Below, in pieces: positions 9,025 through 17,750 of a stretch of 64,000 nucleotides of DNA; positions within the stretch are counted from its first letter, which is position 1, and each line of letters opens with the position of its first letter. Source of the stretch: Bifidobacterium sp. ESL0704 (GTDB taxonomy: Bacteria; Actinomycetota; Actinomycetes; Actinomycetales; Bifidobacteriaceae). The notes beneath the pieces are model-generated. The model was not told the origin of the DNA. It worked only from the letters and a program-made list of their open reading frames with translations, and did not search any database. The position numbers and the translations under genes were made by a program. The DNA is taken from NCBI RefSeq assembly GCF_029392075.1, contig NZ_CP113929.1:1736001-1800000 (forward strand), in the 5' to 3' direction.

Positions 9025-10320
9025 TCAACGTCGGTCCATCGGCACATAGTCCCGTTCGACCTCGCCGGTATAGACCTGACGCGGCCGGCCGATCTTGGTC
9101 TGCGGATCAGCAAGCATCTCGCGATATTGCGCGATCCAGCCGGGAATGCGTCCGAGCGCGAAGAGAGGAGTGAACATCGGAGCGTCGAAGCCGATGATCC
9201 GATACAGCAGGCCGGTGTAGAAATCGACATTGGGATACAAATGGCGTGAAATGAAATAATCGTCGTGTGTGGCGATGTCCTCGAGCTGGGTGGCAATGTC
9301 GAACAACGCGCGTTCATCTGCCGGAAGACGGTTGTCGACGTCGCCTCGCGCCATAAGCTGCTGAAGATAATGCTTGGCGACCACTGCCCGCGGATCATGG
9401 CATTTGTAGACGCGATGGCCGAAACCGGAAATGCGGGCGCCAGTGCCTTTCGCTTTTTCGACAAACCGGCCGACGCTTTCGCCTGAATCGCGGATGACCT
9501 CGAGTTGCTTCAGCACTGCCTCATTGGCTCCTCCGTGAAGCGGGCCGGACAGGGCGTTGACGCCGGCGGCCACCGCCGAATAGAGGTTGGCATGGGCGCT
9601 TCCTGCGATGCGCACCACGGAAGTCGAGCAGTTCTGCTCGTGATCGGCATGGATGATAAGCAGGCGTCCGAGCGCGTGAATCGACAGATCGTCCGAAACA
9701 TAGGGTTCGTAAGGCACAGCGAAACACATGCGCAGGAAATCGTCGACATAGCCGCGGGCGATATCCGGGTAGAGCATCGGTTCGTCACGACGGCGACGGT
9801 AGATGTAGCTGACGATGGTGCGGGCCTTGGCCATGATGATGCGCGCCGATTCGTCCAGCTGATCCGGGTCACTGATGTCGGTGGTGTCCGGATAGAAGGC
9901 GGCCAGTGCGTTGATGGCGGATGCCAGCACGCTCATGGGCTGGGCCGTGCGTGGGAACGCGGCCATGAAACTGCGGAAATCCTCGCCCACCATCGTACGG
10001 TGGTTCAGATCGAGGCAAAACTGCTCGTATTCCGCCTTACTCGGCAACTCGCCATGCTGCAAAAGCCAAGCCACTTCGAGAAAATCAGACTGTTCGCACA
10101 GCTGCTCAATCGGGTAGCCTCGATAGCGCAAGATGGACCTCTGACCGTCGATGAAGGTGATTTTCGATTCGCATTGGGCTGTGGTCAAAAATCCGGGGTC
10201 AAGGGTGACGAACCCGTCGTTTTTAAGGCTGGAGACCACAATGCCGTCCGCCCCTTCCGTGGCTTTGACCACTGGCAAATCGAACTTGCTCGCGTCGACA
10301 TTGAGTTTTGCCTCCACCAT
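9025..10320 (-). CDS. gltA: Citrate synthase
   Basis: Condenses acetyl-CoA and oxaloacetate to citrate. In bifidobacteria it feeds the short oxidative branch to 2-oxoglutarate and glutamate rather than a full TCA cycle. The 431-residue protein shows the type-II family signatures: GDGxRSILRYRGYPIEQL-like region (FIDGQRSILRYRGYPIEQ), HADHEQNCSTSVVR, GPLHGGANEAVLKQL with a catalytic His, and FGHRVYKCHDPRA. The start is taken at the ATG at 10320 (MVEAKLNVDASKF), which follows AAGGAAGGCGGAA; longer starts add residues not typical of the family. Monocistronic, with the 8834-8985 hairpin downstream. Confidence 0.94.
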   Translation of the reverse strand: MVEAKLNVDASKFDLPVVKATEGADGIVVSSLKNDGFVTLDPGFLTTAQCESKITFIDGQRSILRYRGYPIEQLCEQSDFLEVAWLLQHGELPSKAEYEQFCLDLNHRTMVGEDFRSFMAAFPRTAQPMSVLASAINALAAFYPDTTDISDPDQLDESARIIMAKARTIVSYIYRRRRDEPMLYPDIARGYVDDFLRMCFAVPYEPYVSDDLSIHALGRLLIIHADHEQNCSTSVVRIAGSAHANLYSAVAAGVNALSGPLHGGANEAVLKQLEVIRDSGESVGRFVEKAKGTGARISGFGHRVYKCHDPRAVVAKHYLQQLMARGDVDNRLPADERALFDIATQLEDIATHDDYFISRHLYPNVDFYTGLLYRIIGFDAPMFTPLFALGRIPGWIAQYREMLADPQTKIGRPRQVYTGEVERDYVPMDRR

Positions 10321-10538
10321 GACATTCCGCCTTCCTTTGCCGCTCTGATTCGCGGATACCGTTCGATTTTCTGCATCAACAGACAAATCCGAAAGCATTG
10401 CCGCAACCGATCAGGGATTGAACATACCTTATTTCATCAATGTAAACTGCGGCAGCCAATGTCCACGTTGCGTACATTGCCAATTTCGGGGTGGCGCTTG
10501 AGGCTGGAACGCAGGCCTTGCCGCACCTTCAAAGACAA

Positions 10539-10574
10539 AAGCGGCATCCGCGCTTTATATTGCGGATGCCGCTT
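10539..10574 (-). terminator. Rho-independent terminator downstream of map
   Basis: Read on the minus strand, a 13-bp perfect stem (AAGCGGCATCCGC / GCGGATGCCGCTT) with a 10-nt loop is followed by TTTGTCTTTG. It lies 45 nt after the map stop codon. The rest of the gap between gltA and map holds no gene. Confidence 0.85.
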
Positions 10575-10619
10575 GGCATACAAGGCTTGTCGACAAGGAC
10601 CGTCGAGCCGGGCCGGCGA

Positions 10620-11396
10620 TTACTCGCGGACGGTCAGAATCTCCGGGCCGTTGTCAGTGATGGCGATGGTGTGCTCGCTGTGCGCGCCGTTGGAACCGTC
10701 GGAGCTGCGCAGCGTCCAGCCGTCCTTGGCATCCTGATAGATCTCGTCGGTGGTCTTCATGAACCATGGTTCGATCGCGATCGTCAGGCCCGGGCGAAGC
10801 TTATAGCCGTGGCCGGCCTTGCCGTCGTTCGGGACGAAGGGATCGCCATGCATGACGTGGCCGATGCCGTGGCCGCCGAACTCCATGTTGACGGTGTAGC
10901 CGTGTTCGTGCGCCACGTCGCCGACCGCTGCGGAAACGTCGCCCAGACGATTGCCGGGCTGTGCCGCCGCGATGCCGGCCGCGAGCGCCTCTTCGGTACA
11001 CTTGATCAGCGCGATGTCCTCAGGATCGGGATCCTTGCCGACCACGAAGCTCACCGCGGAGTCCCCGCACCATCCGTCGACGCTGATGGCCAGGTCGAGG
11101 CTCACCAAGTCGCCGTCCTTAAGTGCATAATCATAGGGAACACCGTGCAGCACGGCGTCGTTGACCGAAGTGCAGATGTAATGCTTGAACGGGCCGGTGC
11201 CGAAATCGGGGGCGTAATCCACGTAGCAGGATTCGGCGCCCTTGCGGCTTTCGATGCGACGGCGCACGAGGTCGTCGATCTCCAGCAGGTTGGTGCCGAC
11301 TTTGGTGGTTTCCTGCAGCTCCTTCAAGATGCTGCCGACGAAACGGCCGGCCACCTTCATCGAAGCGATTTCCTTTGGGGTTTTCAATTCAATCAT
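10620..11396 (-). CDS. map: Type I methionine aminopeptidase
   Basis: Removes the initiator methionine from nascent proteins and is a two-metal enzyme. The 258-residue product has the expected order of ligands: a His in the substrate site (YICTSVNDAVLHGVP), Asp in VSLDLAISVDGWCGDSAVSF, His in EFGGHGIGHVMHGDPF, Glu in LTIAIEPWFM and Glu in GAHSEHTIAITDNGPEIL. There is no N-terminal zinc extension, so it is the short type Ia form. The ATG at 11396 has GTGAAGG upstream. It is monocistronic, with a strong terminator at 10539-10574. Confidence 0.95.
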   Translation of the reverse strand: MIELKTPKEIASMKVAGRFVGSILKELQETTKVGTNLLEIDDLVRRRIESRKGAESCYVDYAPDFGTGPFKHYICTSVNDAVLHGVPYDYALKDGDLVSLDLAISVDGWCGDSAVSFVVGKDPDPEDIALIKCTEEALAAGIAAAQPGNRLGDVSAAVGDVAHEHGYTVNMEFGGHGIGHVMHGDPFVPNDGKAGHGYKLRPGLTIAIEPWFMKTTDEIYQDAKDGWTLRSSDGSNGAHSEHTIAITDNGPEILTVRE

Positions 11397-11529
11397 GCCT
11401 TCACCCTACTTCGTTCGCCCAACAAACCTGCATTCAAAAAACAATCTCGCCAACATCGAGCATGACGGCTCCTCTTCTATTGCAGCAATGACTTCTGCCC
11501 GACCGTTTCTCGTTGGTTTATGTATGGTC

Positions 11530-11685
11530 AGAGGCAGAAAACCGGCATAAGTGCCTCTCACCACGGTTTAAACTTAGGTTTCAATCGGGTTAGAGGCAGG
11601 AATCTTATGCTTGTGCCTCCAACGCAACAGAAACGACAGCTTACTCTTGCGTTGGAGGCACAAAAACCATATTCTCTCCGCCTCT
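11530..11685. repeat. 62-bp period array of inverted arms (array B)
   Basis: AGAGGCA-type left arms begin at 11530, 11592 and 11654, exactly 62 bp apart. TGCCTCT-type right arms begin at 11552, 11614 and, degenerate, at about 11679. The first pair is a perfect 7-bp inverted repeat around 15 nt. The spaces between arms also carry related words (AACC, CATAAG or CTTATGC). It occupies the gap of about 325 bp between map and the DUF308 gene, where no coding sequence is visible. Confidence 0.75.
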
Positions 11686-11721
11686 ACCACACCGATCGAT
11701 GCGGCGAAATCACCTATTCCT

Positions 11722-12852
11722 TCAGTGTTTGCCGAAGCGGAAGGCGCGGATGATGGCCAGGATACCCATGACCACCATGGCCACGCCGGCGAAAACGACC
11801 AGTATGATCACCGACGCGAACGGCGAGAAGAGCACGACGATACCGGCGAGAATAGAGATGATGGCGTAGAAGATGGCCCAGCCGGACTTCGGCAGACGCC
11901 AGGTTTCGACCAACGCCATCACACCTTCCATGATCCAGCCGATACCGACGGTAAGGGTGACCAGAATCGTCAACATGGCCGTCGAAAGAACGGTATTCTT
12001 GAGCATGACCACGCCGCCGATCACCAGAATGATGCCGACGATGATATCAAGCACACGCCAGCCGCCCGGCAGCCCGTTTTCGGCAATCGCGCCGATGATG
12101 CGAATGACGCCCGAAACCACGAAATAGATGCCCAGGGCGATGGCCACGGCCACCAGCGTCTTGCCGGGCCAGATCAGCAGCGCCAGGCCAAGCAGCAGCG
12201 CCACCACGCCGACCACACCGTAGACAAAACGAATGGTCTTCTTCGCCTGGTTCGGCAGCCAATCCTCGGCCAGCTTGAAGGGGTTCAGACGCCACCATTC
12301 ATTGCTGCCCGGCTGGGCCGACTGCTGGTTGAAACGGGGAGCGCCCGCCCCCGGTCCGCCATTGTTGGTCTGCCCGCCGTTCGGCCCGTATTGGTACTGG
12401 CCGTTCTGGTTGACGTTGGCATAAGGGTTGCCGTTCTGGTATTGCCGATTGTATTGATTGGGGTCAGCGGCATAAGGACCATAGCCGTTGTACGCAGCTT
12501 GGTTCGTGTTCCACGCCTGCCCGTTATAAGGGGGCTGGTTCGGGTTTTGACCTTGACCGTTGTAAACGTACGGATTGGCGTTGGGCCCTCCTTGCGGGGT
12601 GCCGCCTTGATCGCCGGCATATTGACCGTGATTCGGATTGCCCTGCCCTGCATTGTCGGCATGTTGAGAGGAGGAACTGCCGTTCGCGTACTGGTTCCGA
12701 GCGCCGTTCGCAGCATCGGCATTGGGCGCATAAGCCCCATATTCGGGCTGACTATTGGGTTGTCCGGTCGGCTGGCCGTTTGGTTGTTCCTGATTGTTTT
12801 CGTTGCTGTCATTCACGTTTGAATCACGCTCGTTCGCATTGTCGTCTGACAT
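11722..12852 (-). CDS. DUF308 (HdeD-like) membrane protein with Gln/Asn/Pro/Gly-rich N-terminal tail
   Basis: The N-terminal half (about residues 1-190 of 376) is a low-complexity tail rich in Asn, Gln, Gly, Pro and Tyr (repeats such as QPTGQPNSQPEYGAY), probably disordered and cytoplasmic. The C-terminal half has six hydrophobic helices in two similar halves (GVVGVVALLLGLALLIWP..., IIVGIILVIGGVVMLKN...), the DUF308/HdeD repeat. HdeD is linked to acid resistance in enterics; the role here is unknown. The ATG at 12852 is chosen because AAAAGGAG lies 6 nt upstream. It is monocistronic and divergent from the M13 peptidase gene. Confidence 0.85.
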   Translation of the reverse strand: MSDDNANERDSNVNDSNENNQEQPNGQPTGQPNSQPEYGAYAPNADAANGARNQYANGSSSSQHADNAGQGNPNHGQYAGDQGGTPQGGPNANPYVYNGQGQNPNQPPYNGQAWNTNQAAYNGYGPYAADPNQYNRQYQNGNPYANVNQNGQYQYGPNGGQTNNGGPGAGAPRFNQQSAQPGSNEWWRLNPFKLAEDWLPNQAKKTIRFVYGVVGVVALLLGLALLIWPGKTLVAVAIALGIYFVVSGVIRIIGAIAENGLPGGWRVLDIIVGIILVIGGVVMLKNTVLSTAMLTILVTLTVGIGWIMEGVMALVETWRLPKSGWAIFYAIISILAGIVVLFSPFASVIILVVFAGVAMVVMGILAIIRAFRFGKH

Positions 12853-13059
12853 GTCGACTCCTTTTCCATAACTTTCGTCGCCGTCAAATCGCCTAGTGGC
12901 GTTCCCCTTCAACGACTAAGAGGTTCAACAGATAAAAGCAAAAGCTATTCCTTCATAGCTAATCGAGAATTACGGACCAAGCATAACAGAAGCAAAAACC
13001 GACACGGTTTAGCGCGATTTCCCTTTCATACCACGCTACTTCTTGTCAACAAACGCCGA

Positions 13060-13071
13060 TACAGTAGAGCC
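13060..13071 (+). promoter_or_regulatory. -10-like box just before the M13 peptidase start
   Basis: TACAGT at 13060-13065 is followed by six bases and then the ATG at 13072. No Shine-Dalgarno sequence is present. This spacing places the transcription start on or next to the ATG, as in leaderless actinobacterial genes. No good -35 hexamer is seen 17 bp upstream. Confidence 0.4.
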
Positions 13072-15150
13072 ATGTCTACACCTTTGATTTCAGGCCTTGA
13101 TACGACCTCATTCTCCAGCACCATCAGCCCCGGCGACGACCTGTTCCGTTTCGTCAACGGCCCGTGGATCGACACCTACGAACTGCCGGATGACCGTTCG
13201 CGCTACGGCGCTTTCGACAAGCTCGCCGAAGACTCGGAAAGCCAGGTTCGCGACATTCTCGAAGACGAGCACTGCCCTGCGCACAAGTCCCAAAGCCTCT
13301 ACCACGCATTCCTTGATACCGATGCCATCGAAGCCGCTGGCATCAGCCCCATCAAGGACGCGCTCGACCGCATCGACCATGCCGCCGACAAGTCGGAACT
13401 GACAAAAGCACTAGGTGGCTTGAGCACGGTCGGCGGCCCCGACTTCTTCGATTGCGGCGTCTACGGCGACCCCGGCGACCCGGAGCACAACATCCTGCAC
13501 ATCGAGCAGGGCGGTATCGGTCTGCCCGACGAAGCCTACTATCGAGAAGACCACTACGCGCCGATCCGCGAGCAATACGTGCACATGGTGGCGAAGCTCC
13601 TGATGCTCGCCGGCTATGGAGACAGCGCGAAATCCGAAGCAGATGCCAAGCGCTTCCTGGAGGTCGAGACCAAGATCGCCTCGAACCATTGGGACAACGT
13701 AGCCACCAGGGACTCGCAGAAAACCTATAACCCCACTGATTTCGCGGATCTCACCTCGGCGCTCTCGCACTACGATATCGTTGCATGGATTGAGGCATGG
13801 CAAGAAGCTTACAACGCTCTGCCGGCCTCAAAAACCCAACCCTTGGACCTTAAAGCCGCATTCAGGCGCACCATCGTGCATGAGCCGAGCTTCCTTTCCG
13901 GATTCGACAAGTTCTGGGACCTCAGCGAGCTCGAGGATCTGAAGCTTTGGGCACGAGTGACGATGATCAGCGCAGCGGCGAGCACGCTGAGCAGGGATTT
14001 CGACAAGACCCAGTTCGATTTCTACGGCCGTGTGCTCTCAGGCGCCAAGCAGCAGCGTGACCGTTGGAAGCGCGGCGTCTCACTGGTCAACGGTATCTGC
14101 GGCGAAGAAGTGGGACGCGAATACGTCCGTCTTCACTTCCCCGAAAACTCCAAGAAACGGATGGAACAGCTGGTCTCCAACATCATCGAAGGCTATCGCG
14201 TCTCCATCTCCGGGAGCAACTGGCTCGGCGAGGCGACCAAGGCGAAGGCGCTTGAAAAGCTCTCGAAATTCACCCCGATGATCGGCTACACCAACCATTG
14301 GCGCGACTACACCGCTCTTGACATCAAGCCCGAAATGAGCCTGATGGAGGATCTCAACGCGGCGGTCGCCTATGAAACGGGCTTCCAGTTCTCGAAGATC
14401 GGCCAGGTCGTGGACCGTGAGGAATGGCTGATGAACCCGCAGACCGTCAATGCCTACTACGAGCCGTCCATGAACGTCATCGTCTTCCCTGCAGCCATTC
14501 TGCAACCCCCGTTCTTCAACCCGGATGCCGATGACGCCGCAAACTACGGAGGTATCGGCGCGGTCATCGGCCACGAGATCGGGCACGGATTCGACGACCA
14601 GGGCAGCCAGTACGACGGCGACGGCAAGCTCAACGACTGGTGGAGCGCAGACGACAAGGCGAACTTCCAGAAACTCACCACGGCACTGATCAACCAGTAC
14701 AACGGATTTATCCCCTCTCAGCTTCAGGAGAAGTACGCCGATGATCTGAGCCAAGCCCCACACGTCAACGGCGCGTTGACCATCGGCGAGAACATCGGCG
14801 ATTTGAGCGGCGTCAACATCAGCCTCAAGGCTTACGCTTTCGCACTGGACAAGGCCGCCGGCCGTACCATCGACGGTTCGCCGGAAGCGGTCGCGGCATC
14901 GCTGACGAGCGCTCCGGAAATCGAGGGATACACCGGACTGCAGCGTTTCTTCCTAAGCTATGCCTCTATCTGGCGCACCGCGCAACGCGAGGAGCTTACG
15001 GAACAGTATCTGCAGATCGATCCTCACTCTCCCGCCGAATTCCGCACCAACGGCATCGTGCGCAACGTCGACCTCTATTACCGGGCATTCGATGTCAAGC
15101 CCGAAAACAAGCTGTGGCTGGCACCTGAACAGCGCGTATCCATCTGGTAG
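13072..15150 (+). CDS. pepO: M13 family zinc metallopeptidase (PepO-like endopeptidase)
   Basis: Neprilysin-family oligopeptidase. The 692-residue product has the catalytic zinc site VIGHEIGHGFDDQGSQYD (HExxH) and the third ligand in GENIGDLSGV, with the upstream substrate-binding NAYYEPSMNVIVFPAAIL. The N-terminal domain starts with GDDLFRFVNGPWIDTYELP, normal for bacterial PepO. There is no signal peptide, so it is expected to be cytoplasmic and to act on imported peptides. The C-terminus ends in the usual short aromatic tail (ISIW-like, here RVSIW). Monocistronic, with a terminator at 15210-15246 and probably leaderless. Confidence 0.95.
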   Translation: MSTPLISGLDTTSFSSTISPGDDLFRFVNGPWIDTYELPDDRSRYGAFDKLAEDSESQVRDILEDEHCPAHKSQSLYHAFLDTDAIEAAGISPIKDALDRIDHAADKSELTKALGGLSTVGGPDFFDCGVYGDPGDPEHNILHIEQGGIGLPDEAYYREDHYAPIREQYVHMVAKLLMLAGYGDSAKSEADAKRFLEVETKIASNHWDNVATRDSQKTYNPTDFADLTSALSHYDIVAWIEAWQEAYNALPASKTQPLDLKAAFRRTIVHEPSFLSGFDKFWDLSELEDLKLWARVTMISAAASTLSRDFDKTQFDFYGRVLSGAKQQRDRWKRGVSLVNGICGEEVGREYVRLHFPENSKKRMEQLVSNIIEGYRVSISGSNWLGEATKAKALEKLSKFTPMIGYTNHWRDYTALDIKPEMSLMEDLNAAVAYETGFQFSKIGQVVDREEWLMNPQTVNAYYEPSMNVIVFPAAILQPPFFNPDADDAANYGGIGAVIGHEIGHGFDDQGSQYDGDGKLNDWWSADDKANFQKLTTALINQYNGFIPSQLQEKYADDLSQAPHVNGALTIGENIGDLSGVNISLKAYAFALDKAAGRTIDGSPEAVAASLTSAPEIEGYTGLQRFFLSYASIWRTAQREELTEQYLQIDPHSPAEFRTNGIVRNVDLYYRAFDVKPENKLWLAPEQRVSIW

Positions 15151-15209
15151 GTTAAAGACCGCAACTACTAGACGGGCAGCAAAACTCTTCATCCAGGCTG
15201 ATGGAGGCG

Positions 15210-15246
15210 ACGGCCGGAATGTTACCAAAACGTTCCGGCCGTTTTG
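15210..15246 (+). terminator. Rho-independent terminator downstream of pepO
   Basis: A 10-bp perfect stem (ACGGCCGGAA / TTCCGGCCGT) with a 13-nt loop followed by TTTG. It lies about 60 nt after the pepO stop, in the gap where pepO and ssb converge. Confidence 0.85.
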
Positions 15247-15393
15247 TCATTCACGAGTCCTTCTTATCCAACCGGCAAACCGACCACACGAAATCCACGT
15301 CGGACCTTTTGCAAAACAGCCGCCAGCGCAATCATCTCGTCATTGCTCTTCGCCGAACCGACCAGCAATAAGCCATTGTGCATCAAGAGCAGC

Positions 15394-16044
15394 CTAGCCG
15401 ACCGATGCCACCAAACGATCAGCCGTTGCATGTCCCTCAAACACCTCACTGGCATCCCACGGGTCTTCACCCGCCCCATCACCGGTTGAACCATGGTTGT
15501 GCCCTGAAGCCCCACCGGCTGCCGCGCCACCCTGCCGATCATCCGGCTTTTCGCCGTCATCGCCGTCATCGCCGCCGCCCGACACAGAAGCAGACCCGCC
15601 TTCCCCAACGCCTGCTTCATGCTGAGACTGCACCGGTCGAGGAGAATCCGCTTCATGCGTGCCCTCCTGCCCCTTGGCACCTGGTCTCACCCTCTGGAAA
15701 ACGGAGATGCCGAAGCTCAGGTCATGGCCTACGCTGGTCGCTTCCATCACCATTCTGCTGTGTTTGGTGCCGTCCCGGGTCCACTCCTCGGTCGCCAGAT
15801 TTCCGGTGGCGATGACCGGATCGCCCTTCTTGAGGCTGGAAAGCACGTTTTCGGCCAGTTGGCGGAACACCTTGACATTGATCCATGTCGTTGGCCTGTC
15901 CCGCCATTCGTTGACTGCGGGATTGAAATATCTCGTCGTGCAACCTATCCTGAACGATGCGGCAGCCGGACCTCCCTCCCTGCCGAAACTCTGCGGGTTC
16001 GCACCCATGAATCCTGAAATCGTCACCGTACCTTGCTGTGCCAT
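15394..16044 (-). CDS. ssb: Single-stranded DNA-binding protein (no acidic C-terminal tip)
   Basis: OB-fold SSB. Residues 1-115 follow the family (MAQQGTVTISGFMGANP, PAAASFRIGCTTRYFNP, TTWINVKVFRQLAENVLSSLKKGDPVIATG). Residues about 120-216 are a Gly/Asp/Ser-rich linker that ends HATADRLVASVG. The usual acidic DDxPF tip that recruits repair and replication partners is missing, so this is more likely an accessory SSB than the replicative one, which normally sits with rpsF and rpsR. The ATG at 16044 is preceded by AAGGGAGCAGAGCCG. It converges with pepO. Confidence 0.9.
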   Translation of the reverse strand: MAQQGTVTISGFMGANPQSFGREGGPAAASFRIGCTTRYFNPAVNEWRDRPTTWINVKVFRQLAENVLSSLKKGDPVIATGNLATEEWTRDGTKHSRMVMEATSVGHDLSFGISVFQRVRPGAKGQEGTHEADSPRPVQSQHEAGVGEGGSASVSGGGDDGDDGEKPDDRQGGAAAGGASGHNHGSTGDGAGEDPWDASEVFEGHATADRLVASVG

Positions 16045-16649
16045 CGGCTCTGCTCCCTTGCGAAATAATTTCGTCTGTTTGTGGACCGCGAGGAACGCAA
16101 CCGATATGGAACCAGGTCATATTTATGACCAAACCACAACGTTGAAACCAGCTCGGACGTGCCCCGCGGTTCTTCCAGTATGCGCAACGAAACCAATGGT
16201 TTGCAAGCCGAAACGGGTCCTGTGGTCGAACGTCCGGGGTCCCGGCGTGTTGTGGACGGAATGTGGATGAAAAAGACAGTATCCACAGCGAAATCCGAAA
16301 TGCGAATAACGAGACATACAACTGCACGGCCCGAAACAATGCGACACCCCTCAAGTCAGCCTGCAGAACCAAGAAACGAAGAAGCGCCACGAAGCCCGGC
16401 CCTCGCTAAAGATGAAATACTGCTAAATATACATTGCACATGCCACCATAAAAACTAGACATGCAAGGCCGACGAAAACAAAACTACGCAATCAACAGTT
16501 GTGGCGCCGCGTAGCAATCGGCACGCAGCGCCACAACCCGATAAGGATGGAAACCAATCACATAACTTCCGCGTCATTCGGATTTCGACATCGCCCAACC
16601 CTGATCTGCACGGGCTTTGCGAACGACGCGGACACAGTTACGCAACCAC
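16045..16649. other. Intergenic region with no gene seen; one hairpin at 16499-16536
   Basis: About 605 bp between ssb and the dehydrogenase gene. Open frames here lack ribosome-binding sites and any recognisable composition. The only structure noted is TTGTGGCGC (16499-16507) with its perfect complement at 16528-16536, which could end the dehydrogenase transcript although it has no T-run. The ssb promoter must lie in the left part. Confidence 0.5.
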
Positions 16650-17501
16650 TCAGTCATAGTCATAGAAACCATGACCGGCGATCTTGCCCATGCGGCCCTT
16701 GTCGATGTAATCCTCCTTCAGACGGCGAGCGAACTCCTTCTTGACCGGATCGGTGGCGTCCTTGTTGAGGTTGTAGGGGGTCATCATGCCGACGGTGTCG
16801 TAGATTTGGAACGGGCCGGAGGGGGCACCGGTGGCGATACGCCAGGTCTTGTCGATGTCCTCGAACGACGCCACGTCGCGGACCCACAGGTCGGCTGCGG
16901 CGTCGAGCAGCGGCACCAGCAACGAGTTGAGCACATAGCCCGGCTGCTCCTTCTTGATGCGGATCGGGACCATGCCGATCTCTTCGGCGAACTTGGCGAC
17001 TTCCTCGAAGACAGCCGGATCGGTCTTAGGCTGCACCATCACCTCGCCGGTATTGTACTTCCACACCTCGTTGGCGAAATGCAGGCACAGGAATTTCTCA
17101 GGACGATCGGTGAACGGCGCGATCTTGCTCGGCGGCAAGGTCGAGGAATTGGTGCAGAAAATCGTTTTGGCCGGCGCGTTCTCGCTGACCTTCTTCCACG
17201 TATCCTGCTTGATGTCAAGACGCTCCGGAACCGCTTCGATGACGATATCGGCATCCTTGAGAGCCTCCTTGATGTCGGCCGTCGTACGGATACGAGAGAC
17301 TGCGGCATCGAGCTTCTCATCGGTCGCATCCTTGACATCGTGCCTGTAGTTGTCCTTGAGCTGTTCCCAACGGGCCGGCAGTTTGGCCAGAATCTCGTCG
17401 CTGATATCGTAGGCGGTCGCATTCTTGCCGCTGTACGCTGATTGGAAAATAATCTGGGATCCGAGAGTACCGGTGCCCAAAACCGTTAGATTCTGCATCA
17501 T
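16650..17501 (-). CDS. 3-Hydroxyacyl-CoA dehydrogenase (3-hydroxybutyryl-CoA dehydrogenase-like)
   Basis: NAD-dependent oxidation of 3-hydroxyacyl-CoA. The 283-residue product has an N-terminal Rossmann fold with GTGTLGSQ (about residues 8-15), the usual ADIVIEAVPERLDIKQDTWKK block, the catalytic region IFCTNSSTLPPS and LCLHFANEVWK, and the C-terminal dimerisation domain beginning near RDVASFEDIDKTW. The conserved catalytic His is the H of CLHFANE. Two ATGs are adjacent (17501 and 17498) after AAGAAGGCA; the second is spaced better. Bifidobacteria lack beta-oxidation, so the physiological substrate is unclear. Monocistronic. Confidence 0.88.
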   Translation of the reverse strand: MMQNLTVLGTGTLGSQIIFQSAYSGKNATAYDISDEILAKLPARWEQLKDNYRHDVKDATDEKLDAAVSRIRTTADIKEALKDADIVIEAVPERLDIKQDTWKKVSENAPAKTIFCTNSSTLPPSKIAPFTDRPEKFLCLHFANEVWKYNTGEVMVQPKTDPAVFEEVAKFAEEIGMVPIRIKKEQPGYVLNSLLVPLLDAAADLWVRDVASFEDIDKTWRIATGAPSGPFQIYDTVGMMTPYNLNKDATDPVKKEFARRLKEDYIDKGRMGKIAGHGFYDYD

Positions 17502-17691
17502 TGCCTTCTTTGTTCGGGTGCCTCAACCTATAACAGGCCAAACACATCGTTTTAATAGGGAATATTATCGGCAGACCGTCAATGGTTTACCTTTTCCTTA
17601 GGATTCATCATACATTATCTTCAACGATAAAAGACGGGCAATCATACAAAAAACAAGTGATATTCCATACATCTATAGGCCAAATACAACG

Positions 17692-17727
17692 TGGCGGCCT
17701 GTCCGGGATATCCAGGACAGACCGCCA
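17692..17727 (-). terminator. Terminator downstream of proS
   Basis: Read on the minus strand, TGGCGGTCTGTCC and GGACAGGCCGCCA form a 13-bp stem with one mismatch or wobble and a 10-nt loop, 24 nt after the proS stop. The following sequence is only moderately T-rich. No gene is seen between here and 17502. Confidence 0.75.
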
Positions 17728-17750
17728 ACGACATCAGGCCGGTAAAACCG

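Noticed and set aside
16159..16458. Plus-strand 99-codon frame in the ssb-dehydrogenase gap
   Set aside because: No ribosome-binding site, no hydrophobic or domain pattern; probably chance.
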